A stretch of DNA of 14,061 nucleotides from JAVVUJ01 sp964582545. Lineage in GTDB: Bacteria > Bacillota > Clostridia > Peptostreptococcales > Anaerovoracaceae. Under the pieces are notes generated by a model. It searched no databases and was not told the DNA's origin. It saw only the letters and a program-made list of their open reading frames with translations. Below are positions 6,781-14,015 of this stretch, one piece after another. Where the stretch lies: contig CAZOSB010000045.1 of the NCBI GenBank assembly GCA_964582545.1, positions 1-14,061 of the forward strand, in the 5' to 3' direction. Every line of letters starts with the position of its first letter. Within the stretch, counting starts at the first letter, position 1. Both the position numbers and the translations under genes were made by a program.

Positions 6781-7917
6781 CTATGCTTCTATGGTAATCC
6801 ATTTTCCTGATTTAGCACTTTCATAGATGTTTTCACACAGAATCATCTCCCGTAATCCATCCTTGAATGTGGCAAATTCAATAGGCGGCTGACGATCTTC
6901 TATGGCATTATAAATAGCCTTGAAATTGTTTTTAAAAGCATCCGGGAATCCCTCAGCGTGACCACCCGGGTAGGAAATTTGTCCTGCTGTAGCTCTATCC
7001 ACCAGAGTAGGATCCTTGGTGAGAATTTCATTGGATGAATCCCTGTGACCAATCCAAAGGTTATTTAAATCATCCGTTGTCCAAAACAGGGCTTCCTTTG
7101 ATCCATCGATGTTCATGGTAATTCTATTTTTTCTTCCGGAAACCACTTGGCTAATGACTGCGTTTCCAATAGCGCCGTTTTCAAACTTTAGCAAGATATG
7201 AGCATGATCCTCAGACTCTATGGAAACCTCTTCAAATTCTAGCTCAGTAGTTTTTTCAAAAGCATTTGCATCCCCTTTGGTCTTTTTTCTCGTCTTGTGA
7301 AAGGTTGCAAAATCTGCAAAGACTTCCCTCACCTTCAAACCAGTGGTAGTCTCTGCTAAATCTATCCAGTGAGAGCCAATATCCGCTACCGCTCTGGTGG
7401 AACCTGAATACCTGGGGTCGATTCTCCAATTATAGTCCGTATCGTGAAAGAGCCAATCCTGAAGATAAACCCCATGTACAGCCCAAATTTCTCCAGTTTT
7501 TCCGGCCTGTATCTGCTTTTTCATTTCATAGGTCATGGGGTAAAAGCGATTATGAAAATTTACCGCATTGACCACTCCTGTCTCTGCCGCCACTTTCACC
7601 ATATCCTTTCCCTCTTCAATGGTCTTGCACATAGGTTTTTCACAAATGACGTTCACACCTTTTTTCATAGCATAGAGACTCATTTCATAGTGGGTATGGT
7701 TTGGGGTACATATATGAACCATATCCAAGTCCATAGTGTCGATCATTTCTTTGTAGTCTGTAAAATAATTTGGAATGGACATACTCTCTGCCTTTCCCTT
7801 GGCATCAGCAGTCTCCGTCAAAGCAACCACCTCAGAAACCCCCAGCCTTCTGACTGATTCCACATGTAAGCCGCCGATAAACCCACTTCCGATTACACCC
7901 GTTCTGTATTTCGCCAT
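6781..7917 (-). CDS. Gfo/Idh/MocA-family NAD(P)-dependent oxidoreductase
   Basis: A 378-aa cytoplasmic dehydrogenase, likely oxidising or reducing a sugar, sugar phosphate or cyclitol. The N-terminal Rossmann fold begins with GVIGSGFIGGLH (7-18). The family EKP motif is at 93-95 (CEKPM), and the catalytic pattern DIGSHWIDLAE (179-189) supplies His183 and Asp186. Length and domain order are normal for the family. The gene starts 2 bases after the end of the repressor gene; its GGAGG lies inside the last codons of that gene, so the two are translationally coupled. Family assignment is secure; substrate and reaction direction are not visible. Confidence 0.92.
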   Translation of the reverse strand: MAKYRTGVIGSGFIGGLHVESVRRLGVSEVVALTETADAKGKAESMSIPNYFTDYKEMIDTMDLDMVHICTPNHTHYEMSLYAMKKGVNVICEKPMCKTIEEGKDMVKVAAETGVVNAVNFHNRFYPMTYEMKKQIQAGKTGEIWAVHGVYLQDWLFHDTDYNWRIDPRYSGSTRAVADIGSHWIDLAETTTGLKVREVFADFATFHKTRKKTKGDANAFEKTTELEFEEVSIESEDHAHILLKFENGAIGNAVISQVVSGRKNRITMNIDGSKEALFWTTDDLNNLWIGHRDSSNEILTKDPTLVDRATAGQISYPGGHAEGFPDAFKNNFKAIYNAIEDRQPPIEFATFKDGLREMILCENIYESAKSGKWITIEA

Positions 7918-7918
7918 A

Positions 7919-8923
7919 TTAGACCTCCTTTACTTTGCATTCACTGGATTGACGTAAAATCAATTCATGCTCTAAAATCACATTTTTAATTATTTGAGTA
8001 TTATTATCTATTCTTTCCATTAAAAGTTCATAAGCCTTTGCCCCCAGTTTTCTCCGAGGTTGCCGAACGCTGGAGATGGATGGATTAAAAATTTCGCAGA
8101 GGGGAATGTCGTCAACTCCGATGACCGCTACATTCTTTCCTGCCGGTTTTCCTATGTCATTCAGGTATTTTGCCACACCGATGGCAATGGTATCTCCAAA
8201 TGCAAAGATGGCGGTAGGTGGATTGCTGAGTTTCATCAATTCTCTAGCTCCTTCCTGCCCACCCTCCATGGTATAGCTTTTCACTCTAAAATATTCTTTT
8301 TTATAAGGGATGTTATGCTCTTTTAGAGCCTTCTTATACCCGACAATCCTATCGCTTTCCGATGCAAAATATAACTGACCACCTATGGCTCCAATTTTTC
8401 TATGACCCTTGGAAATCAAATAAGACACCGCATCGTAAGCCGCCAATTTATTGTCGATGGATACGTTTGTAATCCTAGCGCCGGGAGTATACTCGCAGCA
8501 TTGCACCAAAGGAAAGTTTTCTGCCCAGTTGCTCAATGCATCTTTATCATAGTTTGAAAGAAGCACTATCGCTCCATCCACTTGCTTCGTAATGAGCATC
8601 TCCATATATTTCTGCTCAAGCTCATGCTTGTTGTTGGTAATTCCGATTAAAATGTTATATCCTGATTTTTCAGCTGACTCTTCTATGGCCGCTAATATTT
8701 CTGTATAAAATGGATTTTCTATGGTGGGAATGATGAGAAGAATTTTCTGAGTTTTCGCCACACGTAAATTTCGCCCTAAGAAATTTGGAACATAGCCGGT
8801 TTCCTCTATGACCTTTTTTATTTTTTCTCTAGTCTCTGAAGATACGTTGGGATCATCGTTGATGACTCTGGAAACAGTTGCAACAGATACCTTTGTGAGT
8901 TCCGCTATATCCTTTATCCGCAT
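7919..8923 (-). CDS. LacI/GalR-family transcriptional regulator
   Basis: A 334-aa DNA-binding repressor. Residues 1-25 contain the canonical helix-turn-helix (MRIKDIAELTKVSVATVSRV), then the hinge region (about 45-60), and from about residue 61 a type-1 periplasmic-binding-protein-like effector domain (KILLIIPTIENPFYTEIL). It ends with the usual C-terminal pattern (GAKAYELLMERI). It is the first gene of the catabolic operon, directly behind a strong promoter with an operator at the transcription start (8963-8982), so autoregulation is likely. A 14-base exact copy of the operator core lies upstream of the second importer. AGGAGAG stands about 9 bases before the ATG. The effector is probably an intermediate or the imported sugar (inference). 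Confidence 0.93.
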   Translation of the reverse strand: MRIKDIAELTKVSVATVSRVINDDPNVSSETREKIKKVIEETGYVPNFLGRNLRVAKTQKILLIIPTIENPFYTEILAAIEESAEKSGYNILIGITNNKHELEQKYMEMLITKQVDGAIVLLSNYDKDALSNWAENFPLVQCCEYTPGARITNVSIDNKLAAYDAVSYLISKGHRKIGAIGGQLYFASESDRIVGYKKALKEHNIPYKKEYFRVKSYTMEGGQEGARELMKLSNPPTAIFAFGDTIAIGVAKYLNDIGKPAGKNVAVIGVDDIPLCEIFNPSISSVRQPRRKLGAKAYELLMERIDNNTQIIKNVILEHELILRQSSECKVKEV

Positions 8924-8962
8924 AGTTTGGTCTCTCCTGAAATTATTTTCTAAAATTAATCA

Positions 8963-8982
8963 AATTGTAAACGATTACAATT
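8963..8982. promoter_or_regulatory. Operator of the LacI-type regulator (or cre-like site)
   Basis: AATTGTAAACGATTACAATT is a 20-bp palindrome with a central CG, broken only at the pair next to it (A/A). Central CG and this length are typical of LacI-family operators. It covers the predicted transcription start of the repressor operon, just downstream of the -10 box, so binding would block initiation. It also fits the general CcpA cre pattern WTGNNANCGNNNNCAW, so catabolite control is an alternative or an addition. Confidence 0.8.
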
Positions 8983-8983
8983 A

Positions 8984-9012
8984 ATTATATAGAAGGTTTT
9001 TCATAGTTTCAA
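8984..9012 (-). promoter_or_regulatory. Sigma-A-type promoter of the LacI-led catabolic operon
   Basis: On the minus strand TTGAAA (-35, 9012-9007), a 17-base spacer and TATAAT (-10, 8989-8984) form a near-consensus promoter directed at the regulator gene starting at 8923. The expected start is near 8977, inside the operator. It lies in the 154-base gap after the ROK kinase gene, where I see no convincing terminator, so read-through from the kinase gene is possible. Confidence 0.8.
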
Positions 9013-9077
9013 CTATTTTATATTATTTTTTAGAATTTTTCGAACTTTATTTTAATCTTGCACCCGCGAATGCATGA

Positions 9078-9965
9078 TTATTTAATTCCCACTTTTCTTA
9101 AGACTAATGCTCCTGCTCCCAACAATGCCGCATGGTACCCCAGCTTTGTTTTTTCTATTTTTATATTGGCACACACAGGTAAAACATTGCTTTTGATTTC
9201 CATCTGTATGGCGGGAAGCAATAGGTCTATGGACTCCGCCAAACCACCGCCTAAAAACACTTTTTCCGGATTGTTTAGGCTTATGGCATAGGATATGGCT
9301 CTTCCAATATACTTGCCTACTTCTTCAAAGATATCCAAGGCTTTCCCATCACCTTTATGTGCATTTTCAGCAACTTGCTTTGCATCTATACCGTAGTTTC
9401 GGAATATGGCAGTTCCTGAAGCATAGGCCTCTAAGCAACCCTTTTGACCACAGTTGCAAAGCCGTGGATTTTCATACTCTACCTTTAAATGACCAAACTC
9501 GCCTGCCGCATAATGGGTTCCTCTAAGTAATTTTCCTCCTGAAACCACCGCGCCCCCATTGCCTGTGCTTAAGGTAATCCATACAAAGTCCTGAACCCCA
9601 CCACCCCATGTCATCTCACCTACTGCGCAAGAGTTTACGTCGTTTTCAACCAAAATGTTCTCTATGCCTAAAACAGTGGTAAAGTATTCTTTAACAGGCA
9701 CATGCCTCCAATCTTGAAACGGCGCATAGATTAATTCACCCTGAAAGGGGTTCACCAGACCCGGCATATTGATGCCAACGCCAGCAATCGTTGAAAAGTT
9801 TTCCGAACAACACTTTCTGAGGGCAGCTGCTGCCATCTCAAAGTGCTTTTCCCAAGGTACATTCTGCGGAGAGTAAAAGTGCTCCGACCTTAGGATTTCA
9901 CCACGCTCATTTAAAAGGGCGGCAATGGTTTTTGTCCCGCCTAAATCTATGGAACCGATTAACAT
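9078..9965 (-). CDS. ROK-family sugar kinase
   Basis: A 295-aa cytoplasmic kinase of the ROK (repressor, ORF, kinase) family, expected to phosphorylate a hexose or related sugar with ATP. The N-terminal phosphate-binding motif is SIDLGGTKTIAAL (5-17); the catalytic Asp is in ENDVNS (107-112, Asp109); GEFGHL (155-160) and LCNCGQKGCLE (169-179) supply the His159/Cys170/Cys172/Cys177 zinc site. No helix-turn-helix precedes it, so it is a kinase and not a ROK repressor. AGGAGG stands just before the ATG. The gene lies between the first importer and the repressor operon in its own transcription unit or as a read-through product, and fits phosphorylation of the sugar that importer delivers. Sugar specificity is unknown. 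Confidence 0.93.
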   Translation of the reverse strand: MLIGSIDLGGTKTIAALLNERGEILRSEHFYSPQNVPWEKHFEMAAAALRKCCSENFSTIAGVGINMPGLVNPFQGELIYAPFQDWRHVPVKEYFTTVLGIENILVENDVNSCAVGEMTWGGGVQDFVWITLSTGNGGAVVSGGKLLRGTHYAAGEFGHLKVEYENPRLCNCGQKGCLEAYASGTAIFRNYGIDAKQVAENAHKGDGKALDIFEEVGKYIGRAISYAISLNNPEKVFLGGGLAESIDLLLPAIQMEIKSNVLPVCANIKIEKTKLGYHAALLGAGALVLRKVGIK

Positions 9966-10033
9966 GTTTCCTCCTGTTAAGATTACATTTAATCAATATA
10001 ACAATAGAAGTAATATAATTTATGCATGTAACG

Positions 10034-10063
10034 ATTATACTTTAATTTATTACATCAATGCAA
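10034..10063 (-). promoter_or_regulatory. Possible promoter of the ROK kinase gene
   Basis: TATAAT (minus strand, 10039-10034) with TTGCAT (10063-10058) 18 bases upstream is the best promoter-like pair in the 243-base gap between the first binding protein and the ROK gene. The -35 match is only partial. The -10 overlaps a degenerate operator-like stretch (plus strand TGTAACGATTATAC, 10027-10040). The rest of the gap is AT-rich and holds nothing else I can support apart from the stem-loop at 10164-10194. Confidence 0.4.
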
Positions 10064-10163
10064 ATTCCTATCTGCATTTTATCGAAATATCAGTACAAAA
10101 ACTTAATTACATGTTCTACAATTCTTATGGTAAAATCCTACTGAATTTTCTACAATTATTACA

Positions 10164-10194
10164 AAACTGGCAGATAATCCTTATCTGCCAGTTT
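10164..10194 (-). terminator. Stem-loop after the first importer, probable weak terminator
   Basis: A perfect 14-bp inverted repeat (arms 10164-10177 and 10181-10194, AAACTGGCAGATAA and its complement) with a 3-base loop begins 14 bases after the binding-protein stop. On the minus strand it is followed by TTTT counted from the end of the stem, then GTAATAATTG. That is a modest U-tract, so termination may be incomplete. It closes the importer transcription unit and could also protect the binding-protein mRNA. Confidence 0.65.
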
Positions 10195-10208
10195 GAATTG
10201 AATATTTT

Positions 10209-11171
10209 TTATAAGTAATCTGCAACGTTTTCTTTGGTGATTAAAGTAAAGTCAACCAGTACTTCTTTCTCCACGGTCTTTCCACTTGCAATATCAAAGC
10301 AAGCTTTCATGGCCTCAACACCCTGTGCGGAGGTACTTTGTGATACAGTGGCAGCCAATTCTCCCGCTTCCACTGATGCCAACGCATCCGGAGTCGCATC
10401 TAATCCATAGCATTTAATTTTGTCCTGCAATCCTGCATCTTGAACTGCCTTTAATGCTCCCAATGCCATTCCATCGTTATGAGCTACAATTGCATTAATT
10501 TCTTTACCGGATTGTAGCCAGTTTTCCACAAGTGTAAGTGCTTTTGCAGTATCCCAATCAGCAGAGCTTTCAAATACCTTCACGATGTCTGGGTTCGCAT
10601 CAAGAACTCTTTGATATCCTTCTGATCTTCCGATCTGAGCATCAGATCCCATGGGTCCTAAGAGGAATGCAACATTTCCCTTCAGGTTCATATCTTCTGC
10701 AGCCTTGTTCATTTCCATTTCGCCGCCATCAGCATTGGAAACTCCTACATAGCAGTCAGCAGCTGACGGATCAGCAATTTGCTGATTGACAATCACCACA
10801 GTAACCCCGGCTTCCTTAGCCATTTCTACAGCAGGCATGATCCCATCTACAGAAACGGGTTCGATGATAATACCCTGTACACCTTGATTGATAGCAGTTT
10901 CAATTTGGCTGATTTGCTTATTGACATCTTGACCTGCATCATTAACGGTAAGGTTTACACCTAACTCTTCAGCCTGGCCTTTTACAGCATCTGAAAGCTC
11001 AATAGTAAATGCATTTGACATGTGAGTCATAAATAAGGCAAAATTCTGAGGGGTTCCTTCAGCGCCTTTATCGCCTGCATCATCCTTGTCCCCCTTGCTC
11101 GCACAGCCTGCAAAGGTAGTCAATACTAAAGTGAATACTAATAATACTGCTAATAATTTTTTCTTGTTCAT
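10209..11171 (-). CDS. Sugar-binding lipoprotein of an ABC transporter, RbsB type (first importer)
   Basis: A 320-aa lipid-anchored receptor. The signal is MNKKKLLAVL followed by a hydrophobic core and TFAGC (lipobox, Cys23), then a charged, Gly-rich linker (KGDKDDAGDKG). The mature domain has the ribose-binding-protein pattern: FALFMTHMSNAFTIEL near 44-59, QISQIETAINQGVQGIIIEPVS near 86-107, FLLGPMGSDAQIGRSEGYQ near 168-186, and AIVAHNDGMALGALKAV in the hinge-distal lobe. The GGAGGAG before the ATG is strong. It is the last gene of its importer (ATPase, permease, receptor), the reverse of the receptor-first order in the second importer. The two receptors share a fold but are clearly diverged, so they may bind different ligands. 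Confidence 0.93.
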   Translation of the reverse strand: MNKKKLLAVLLVFTLVLTTFAGCASKGDKDDAGDKGAEGTPQNFALFMTHMSNAFTIELSDAVKGQAEELGVNLTVNDAGQDVNKQISQIETAINQGVQGIIIEPVSVDGIMPAVEMAKEAGVTVVIVNQQIADPSAADCYVGVSNADGGEMEMNKAAEDMNLKGNVAFLLGPMGSDAQIGRSEGYQRVLDANPDIVKVFESSADWDTAKALTLVENWLQSGKEINAIVAHNDGMALGALKAVQDAGLQDKIKCYGLDATPDALASVEAGELAATVSQSTSAQGVEAMKACFDIASGKTVEKEVLVDFTLITKENVADYL

Positions 11172-11219
11172 TTTTCTCCTCCTATAAAATAACTATGCTA
11201 TAGAAATAGCCTTTCCTGC

Positions 11220-12194
11220 TTAGTCGTTCTTAGATTTTCCTCTAATATCTACTAAGACAGCGATAGCTATAATAGCCCCTTTTATAATCATCTGATAATT
11301 AGATGATACGTTCAGAATGTCAAGTCCATTTGCCAAAACGGCTAACAACAATGCTCCGATTAAGGTTCCATACCACTTACCTGCCCCACCGGACATGCTG
11401 ATTCCACCGATAATAACGGCAGCAATGGCATCCAATTCGTAGCTCTGTCCTGCAGTAGGGGAGCCTTGATAAGTTCTGGAAGCCAGCAGCACCCCTGCAA
11501 ACCCTGCAAGAATACCTGAAATAGAGTAAACTGCAAGGCGCATCTTCTTTACGTTAATCCCTGAAACCTTAGCGGCAATTTCATTTCCCCCTATGGCATA
11601 AACCCTGCGACCAAATACGGTTTTTGTCAAAATAAATCCACAGATGCAGATAATCACTACAAAATATACGGATAAAATAGGAATAATCGTTCCCGGAATA
11701 TTTCCACTAGCCAACTTTTTAAATGAGTCCGACACTCCGAAGATGGGCGATCCTCCACTGGCAATTAAGGCCAAACCTCGCACAGAAGTCATGGTAGCCA
11801 ATGTGATGATAAAGGGGGGAATCCCGCCATAAGCTACACCGATTCCATTTACCAGCCCTACACCTAACCCCACTAATAGTGCAATTGCAATGGGTACAAA
11901 GAGGGGGTAAGTATCCGGGTGTGCAAAGTGAGCTGCCATAACCGCAGAAAGGGCCACGGTAGATCCCACCGATAAATCAATTCCATTAGATATAATGACA
12001 AACATCATGCCGCAGGCAAGGATTCCATTGATGGATGCTTGCTTAACAATACCTACTAAATTTTTAGGATTGGCAAAGGCATCAGGAGATATAATCATCA
12101 ATACTGCTACCACTATTATAAATGCTATTAAGATTCCAAGCTCTCTGAATCTTCCCTGAAGATTAGATTTTGAAGTATGTAAACGTTCTCCCAT
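11220..12194 (-). CDS. Sugar ABC transporter permease, RbsC family (first importer)
   Basis: A 324-aa polytopic membrane protein with about 8-10 hydrophobic segments, forming the translocation channel. Family hallmarks are GMMFVIISNGIDLSVGS (about 61-77), PPFIITLATMTSVRGLALI (about 125-143), the cytoplasmic EAA-like loop IGGNEIAAKVSGI near 197-209 and AVIIGGISMSGGAGKW near 254-269. Length is normal for RbsC. The ATG overlaps the stop of the upstream ATPase gene by one base (TAATG), with GGAGGAGG a short way upstream, so the two are translationally coupled. A 48-base gap with only a weak 5-bp hairpin separates it from the receptor gene. Substrate unknown. Confidence 0.95.
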   Translation of the reverse strand: MGERLHTSKSNLQGRFRELGILIAFIIVVAVLMIISPDAFANPKNLVGIVKQASINGILACGMMFVIISNGIDLSVGSTVALSAVMAAHFAHPDTYPLFVPIAIALLVGLGVGLVNGIGVAYGGIPPFIITLATMTSVRGLALIASGGSPIFGVSDSFKKLASGNIPGTIIPILSVYFVVIICICGFILTKTVFGRRVYAIGGNEIAAKVSGINVKKMRLAVYSISGILAGFAGVLLASRTYQGSPTAGQSYELDAIAAVIIGGISMSGGAGKWYGTLIGALLLAVLANGLDILNVSSNYQMIIKGAIIAIAVLVDIRGKSKND

Positions 12195-13702
12195 TAATTT
12201 TTTCCTCCTCCAAAAGATGCATAATTCATGATGGCTTCCTGTGTGAACTCTTCCCTTTTAAGTTCCCCCGCAAGGTGACCCTCACACATGACGACAATCC
12301 TATCGCTAATGCCCATAACCTCGGGCATTTCAGAAGAAATAACGATGATGCCTTTTCCTGCTTTCGCCAATTCACCAATGAGCAAATAGATGTCGCGCTT
12401 AGCCCCTACATCTATTCCCCTAGTTGGCTCATCGAAGATGATGATATCAGGCTCCGCCATTAACCATTTTCCCAGTACAACTTTTTGTTGATTTCCTCCG
12501 CTGAGTGATGACACAGTTGTCTTTCTAGAGTTGGTCTTTATTTTCAAAGAACGAATATAGTTTTCCGCTGCTTCTGCTTCCCTTTTATTGTTGAGAATGC
12601 CACCCTTTGAAATGGTTCTTAATGATACTAGGGAAATATTTTTTTCTACCGATGTAATCAAATTTAATCCAGTCCGCTTCCGATCTTCCGTAATCATAGC
12701 TAACTTATTTGCTATCGCATCTTTTGGGTGATTGATATGAACCTCCTTTCCATCTATTAGAATTCTTCCTTTAGTGGCTTTCGCAATCCCAAAGATGGTT
12801 TCTGCCAATTCGCTTCTTCCTGATCCCACTAAGCCCGCAATGCCCAGAATCTCGCCCTTATGTAGTTTGAAGCTCACATCTTTCACCCTGTGGTCTCTAT
12901 GCAGATGTTCCACCTCCAGAATGGCTCTACCAATGGATACCTCAACCTTAGGATAAACTTCCTTGATTTCTCTGCCTACCATCATGGAAATTAACTTATC
13001 TCTATCTAAATCTTTACTTTCTCCTGTACCTGCTAAAGTACCGTCACGAAGAACCGTAATCCGATCTGAGATTTGAAAAATTTCATCCATTTTATGAGAG
13101 ATGTATACTATGGCAACCCCTTGTTCCTTCAATCTACGAATCTGCTCAAATAAAACATTAACCTCTGTTTCTGTAATTGCTGAAGTAGGTTCATCCATTA
13201 TTACAATCTTAGCATTTAATGAAATGGCTTTGACGATTTCTACCAGCTGCATTTGGGCAACACTTAGTTTTCTAATGATCGTTTTGGGGTCAATATGAAT
13301 ATTCATATCTTTAAATAAGTGGGTTGTTTGAGTTCTCATCTCAGCTTTGTCAACAATCTTAAATTTTTCAAAACCAGATTTTAAAATTTCCCTTCCCATA
13401 AAGATATTTTCAGATACTTCCATATCAAGGATTGGATTTAACTCCTGATGAATCATTGCAATACCTTTTTTTAGTGCATCCTTGGGATCGTCTATGGACA
13501 CCCTATTGCCATCAAGAAGGATTTCACCTTCATCAGATCTGTATATCCCCATAAGGATTTTCATCAGGGTAGATTTCCCTGCCCCATTTTCACCCATTAA
13601 TGCATGAACTTCCCCCTGCTTTAAATCAAAACTTACGTTATCTAGCACCTTTACCCCAGAAAAGGATTTGTCTATTTTGTTTAATTGTAAAATAGGATTC
13701 AT
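12194..13702 (-). CDS. Sugar ABC transporter ATP-binding protein, RbsA/MglA type (first importer)
   Basis: A 502-aa tandem ATPase energising the first importer. Domain 1 has Walker A GENGAGKST (38-46), signature LSVAQMQL, Walker B IVIMDEPTSA and the switch His in YISHKM. Domain 2 has the degenerate P-loop GLVGSGRSE, ITEDRK, LSGGNQQKVVLGKW and an intact IIIFDEPTRGIDVGAK. It is closer to the family consensus than the paralogue at 439-1944. The frame extends upstream to a TTG at 13726 through an exact tandem 12-base repeat (LRVK twice); I chose the ATG at 13702, which begins a standard RbsA N-terminus (MNPILQLNKIDKSFSGVKVL), though its ribosome binding site (GAGAGTGAAG) is weak. First gene of its operon. 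Confidence 0.93.
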   Translation of the reverse strand: MNPILQLNKIDKSFSGVKVLDNVSFDLKQGEVHALMGENGAGKSTLMKILMGIYRSDEGEILLDGNRVSIDDPKDALKKGIAMIHQELNPILDMEVSENIFMGREILKSGFEKFKIVDKAEMRTQTTHLFKDMNIHIDPKTIIRKLSVAQMQLVEIVKAISLNAKIVIMDEPTSAITETEVNVLFEQIRRLKEQGVAIVYISHKMDEIFQISDRITVLRDGTLAGTGESKDLDRDKLISMMVGREIKEVYPKVEVSIGRAILEVEHLHRDHRVKDVSFKLHKGEILGIAGLVGSGRSELAETIFGIAKATKGRILIDGKEVHINHPKDAIANKLAMITEDRKRTGLNLITSVEKNISLVSLRTISKGGILNNKREAEAAENYIRSLKIKTNSRKTTVSSLSGGNQQKVVLGKWLMAEPDIIIFDEPTRGIDVGAKRDIYLLIGELAKAGKGIIVISSEMPEVMGISDRIVVMCEGHLAGELKREEFTQEAIMNYASFGGGKN

Positions 13703-13726
13703 CTTCACTCTCAATTTCACTCTCAA
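13703..13726 (-). repeat. Tandem 12-base repeat at the start of the first ATPase gene
   Basis: On the minus strand TTGAGAGTGAAA (13726-13715) is followed directly by TTGAGAGTGAAG (13714-13703), 11 of 12 bases identical, ending at the chosen ATG. Each copy offers an in-frame TTG and the only purine-rich ribosome-binding-like stretch. It may be a recent slippage duplication affecting start choice. Confidence 0.6.
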
Positions 13727-13792
13727 TCTATTTCAATATATTTTAAATTTTTTTTAACTTGTTCAAAAAATTTTCTAATTTATAATAGTGCT

Positions 13793-13816
13793 CAATTAAA
13801 AACATCGTTTTAATTG
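13793..13816. promoter_or_regulatory. Inverted repeat in the leader of the first importer operon
   Basis: Perfect 9-bp arms (CAATTAAAA at 13793-13801, TTTTAATTG at 13808-13816) flank ACATCG. The element lies just downstream of the predicted promoter, near the transcription start, and about 90 bases before the ATPase gene. It could be an operator or a leader hairpin. It contains AAACGAT on the minus strand, as in the 8963-8982 operator, but without that operator's symmetry. Confidence 0.45.
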
Positions 13817-13828
13817 GAAATCAGTATT

Positions 13829-13857
13829 ATAATAACTCAAATTTCTTTGTTATGCAA
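13829..13857 (-). promoter_or_regulatory. Possible promoter of the first importer operon
   Basis: On the minus strand TTGCAT (13857-13852), 17 bases, then TATTAT (13834-13829) is the best-spaced pair; an overlapping TATAAT (13831-13826) would have a 20-base spacer. The whole 277-base stretch between the 5S terminator and the ATPase gene is very AT-rich, which makes chance promoter matches common. I see no open reading frame of interest in it. Confidence 0.4.
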
Positions 13858-13980
13858 TAATAATATTCAGGTATACAGTGTATTTATATTTCATGTTTTC
13901 ATGTCTTCAATTATCTTTTGTCCAAGATTTTTTGATGAAATCAATTTTGAAATTTTATGATTAACTTTTTAAGTCATACG

Positions 13981-14012
13981 AAAAAGAGACTTCCTAAGAA
14001 GTCTCTTTTTTT
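13981..14012 (-). terminator. Rho-independent terminator of the rRNA operon
   Basis: An 8-bp stem (GAGACTTC at 13986-13993, GAAGTCTC at 13998-14005) with a 4-base loop is flanked by A5 and T7. On the minus strand it follows the 5S 3' end by a few bases and ends in TTTTT. It should insulate the importer operon from rRNA transcription. Confidence 0.88.
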
Positions 14013-14015
14013 AAA

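Noticed and set aside
7444..7857. 137-residue plus-strand open frame
   Set aside because: It lies fully antisense to the Gfo/Idh gene, has no convincing ribosome binding site and its translation shows no known motif; it is a shadow of the real gene.
8990..9077. Terminator after the ROK kinase gene
   Set aside because: Only a 4-bp TGCA pairing around 9059-9074 and scattered A/T runs are visible; no stable stem followed by a T-run.
9925..10218. 97-residue plus-strand frame over the gap between the ROK and first receptor genes
   Set aside because: It begins inside the ROK gene antisense, runs through the stem-loop at 10164-10194, and encodes an Asn/Ile/Tyr-rich sequence typical of AT-rich non-coding DNA.
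10209..13702. Ribose operon (rbs)
   Set aside because: The transporter is of the Rbs type, but no RbsK ribokinase or RbsD pyranase accompanies it; the ROK kinase and neighbouring enzymes do not support ribose as the substrate, so no rbs symbols are given.
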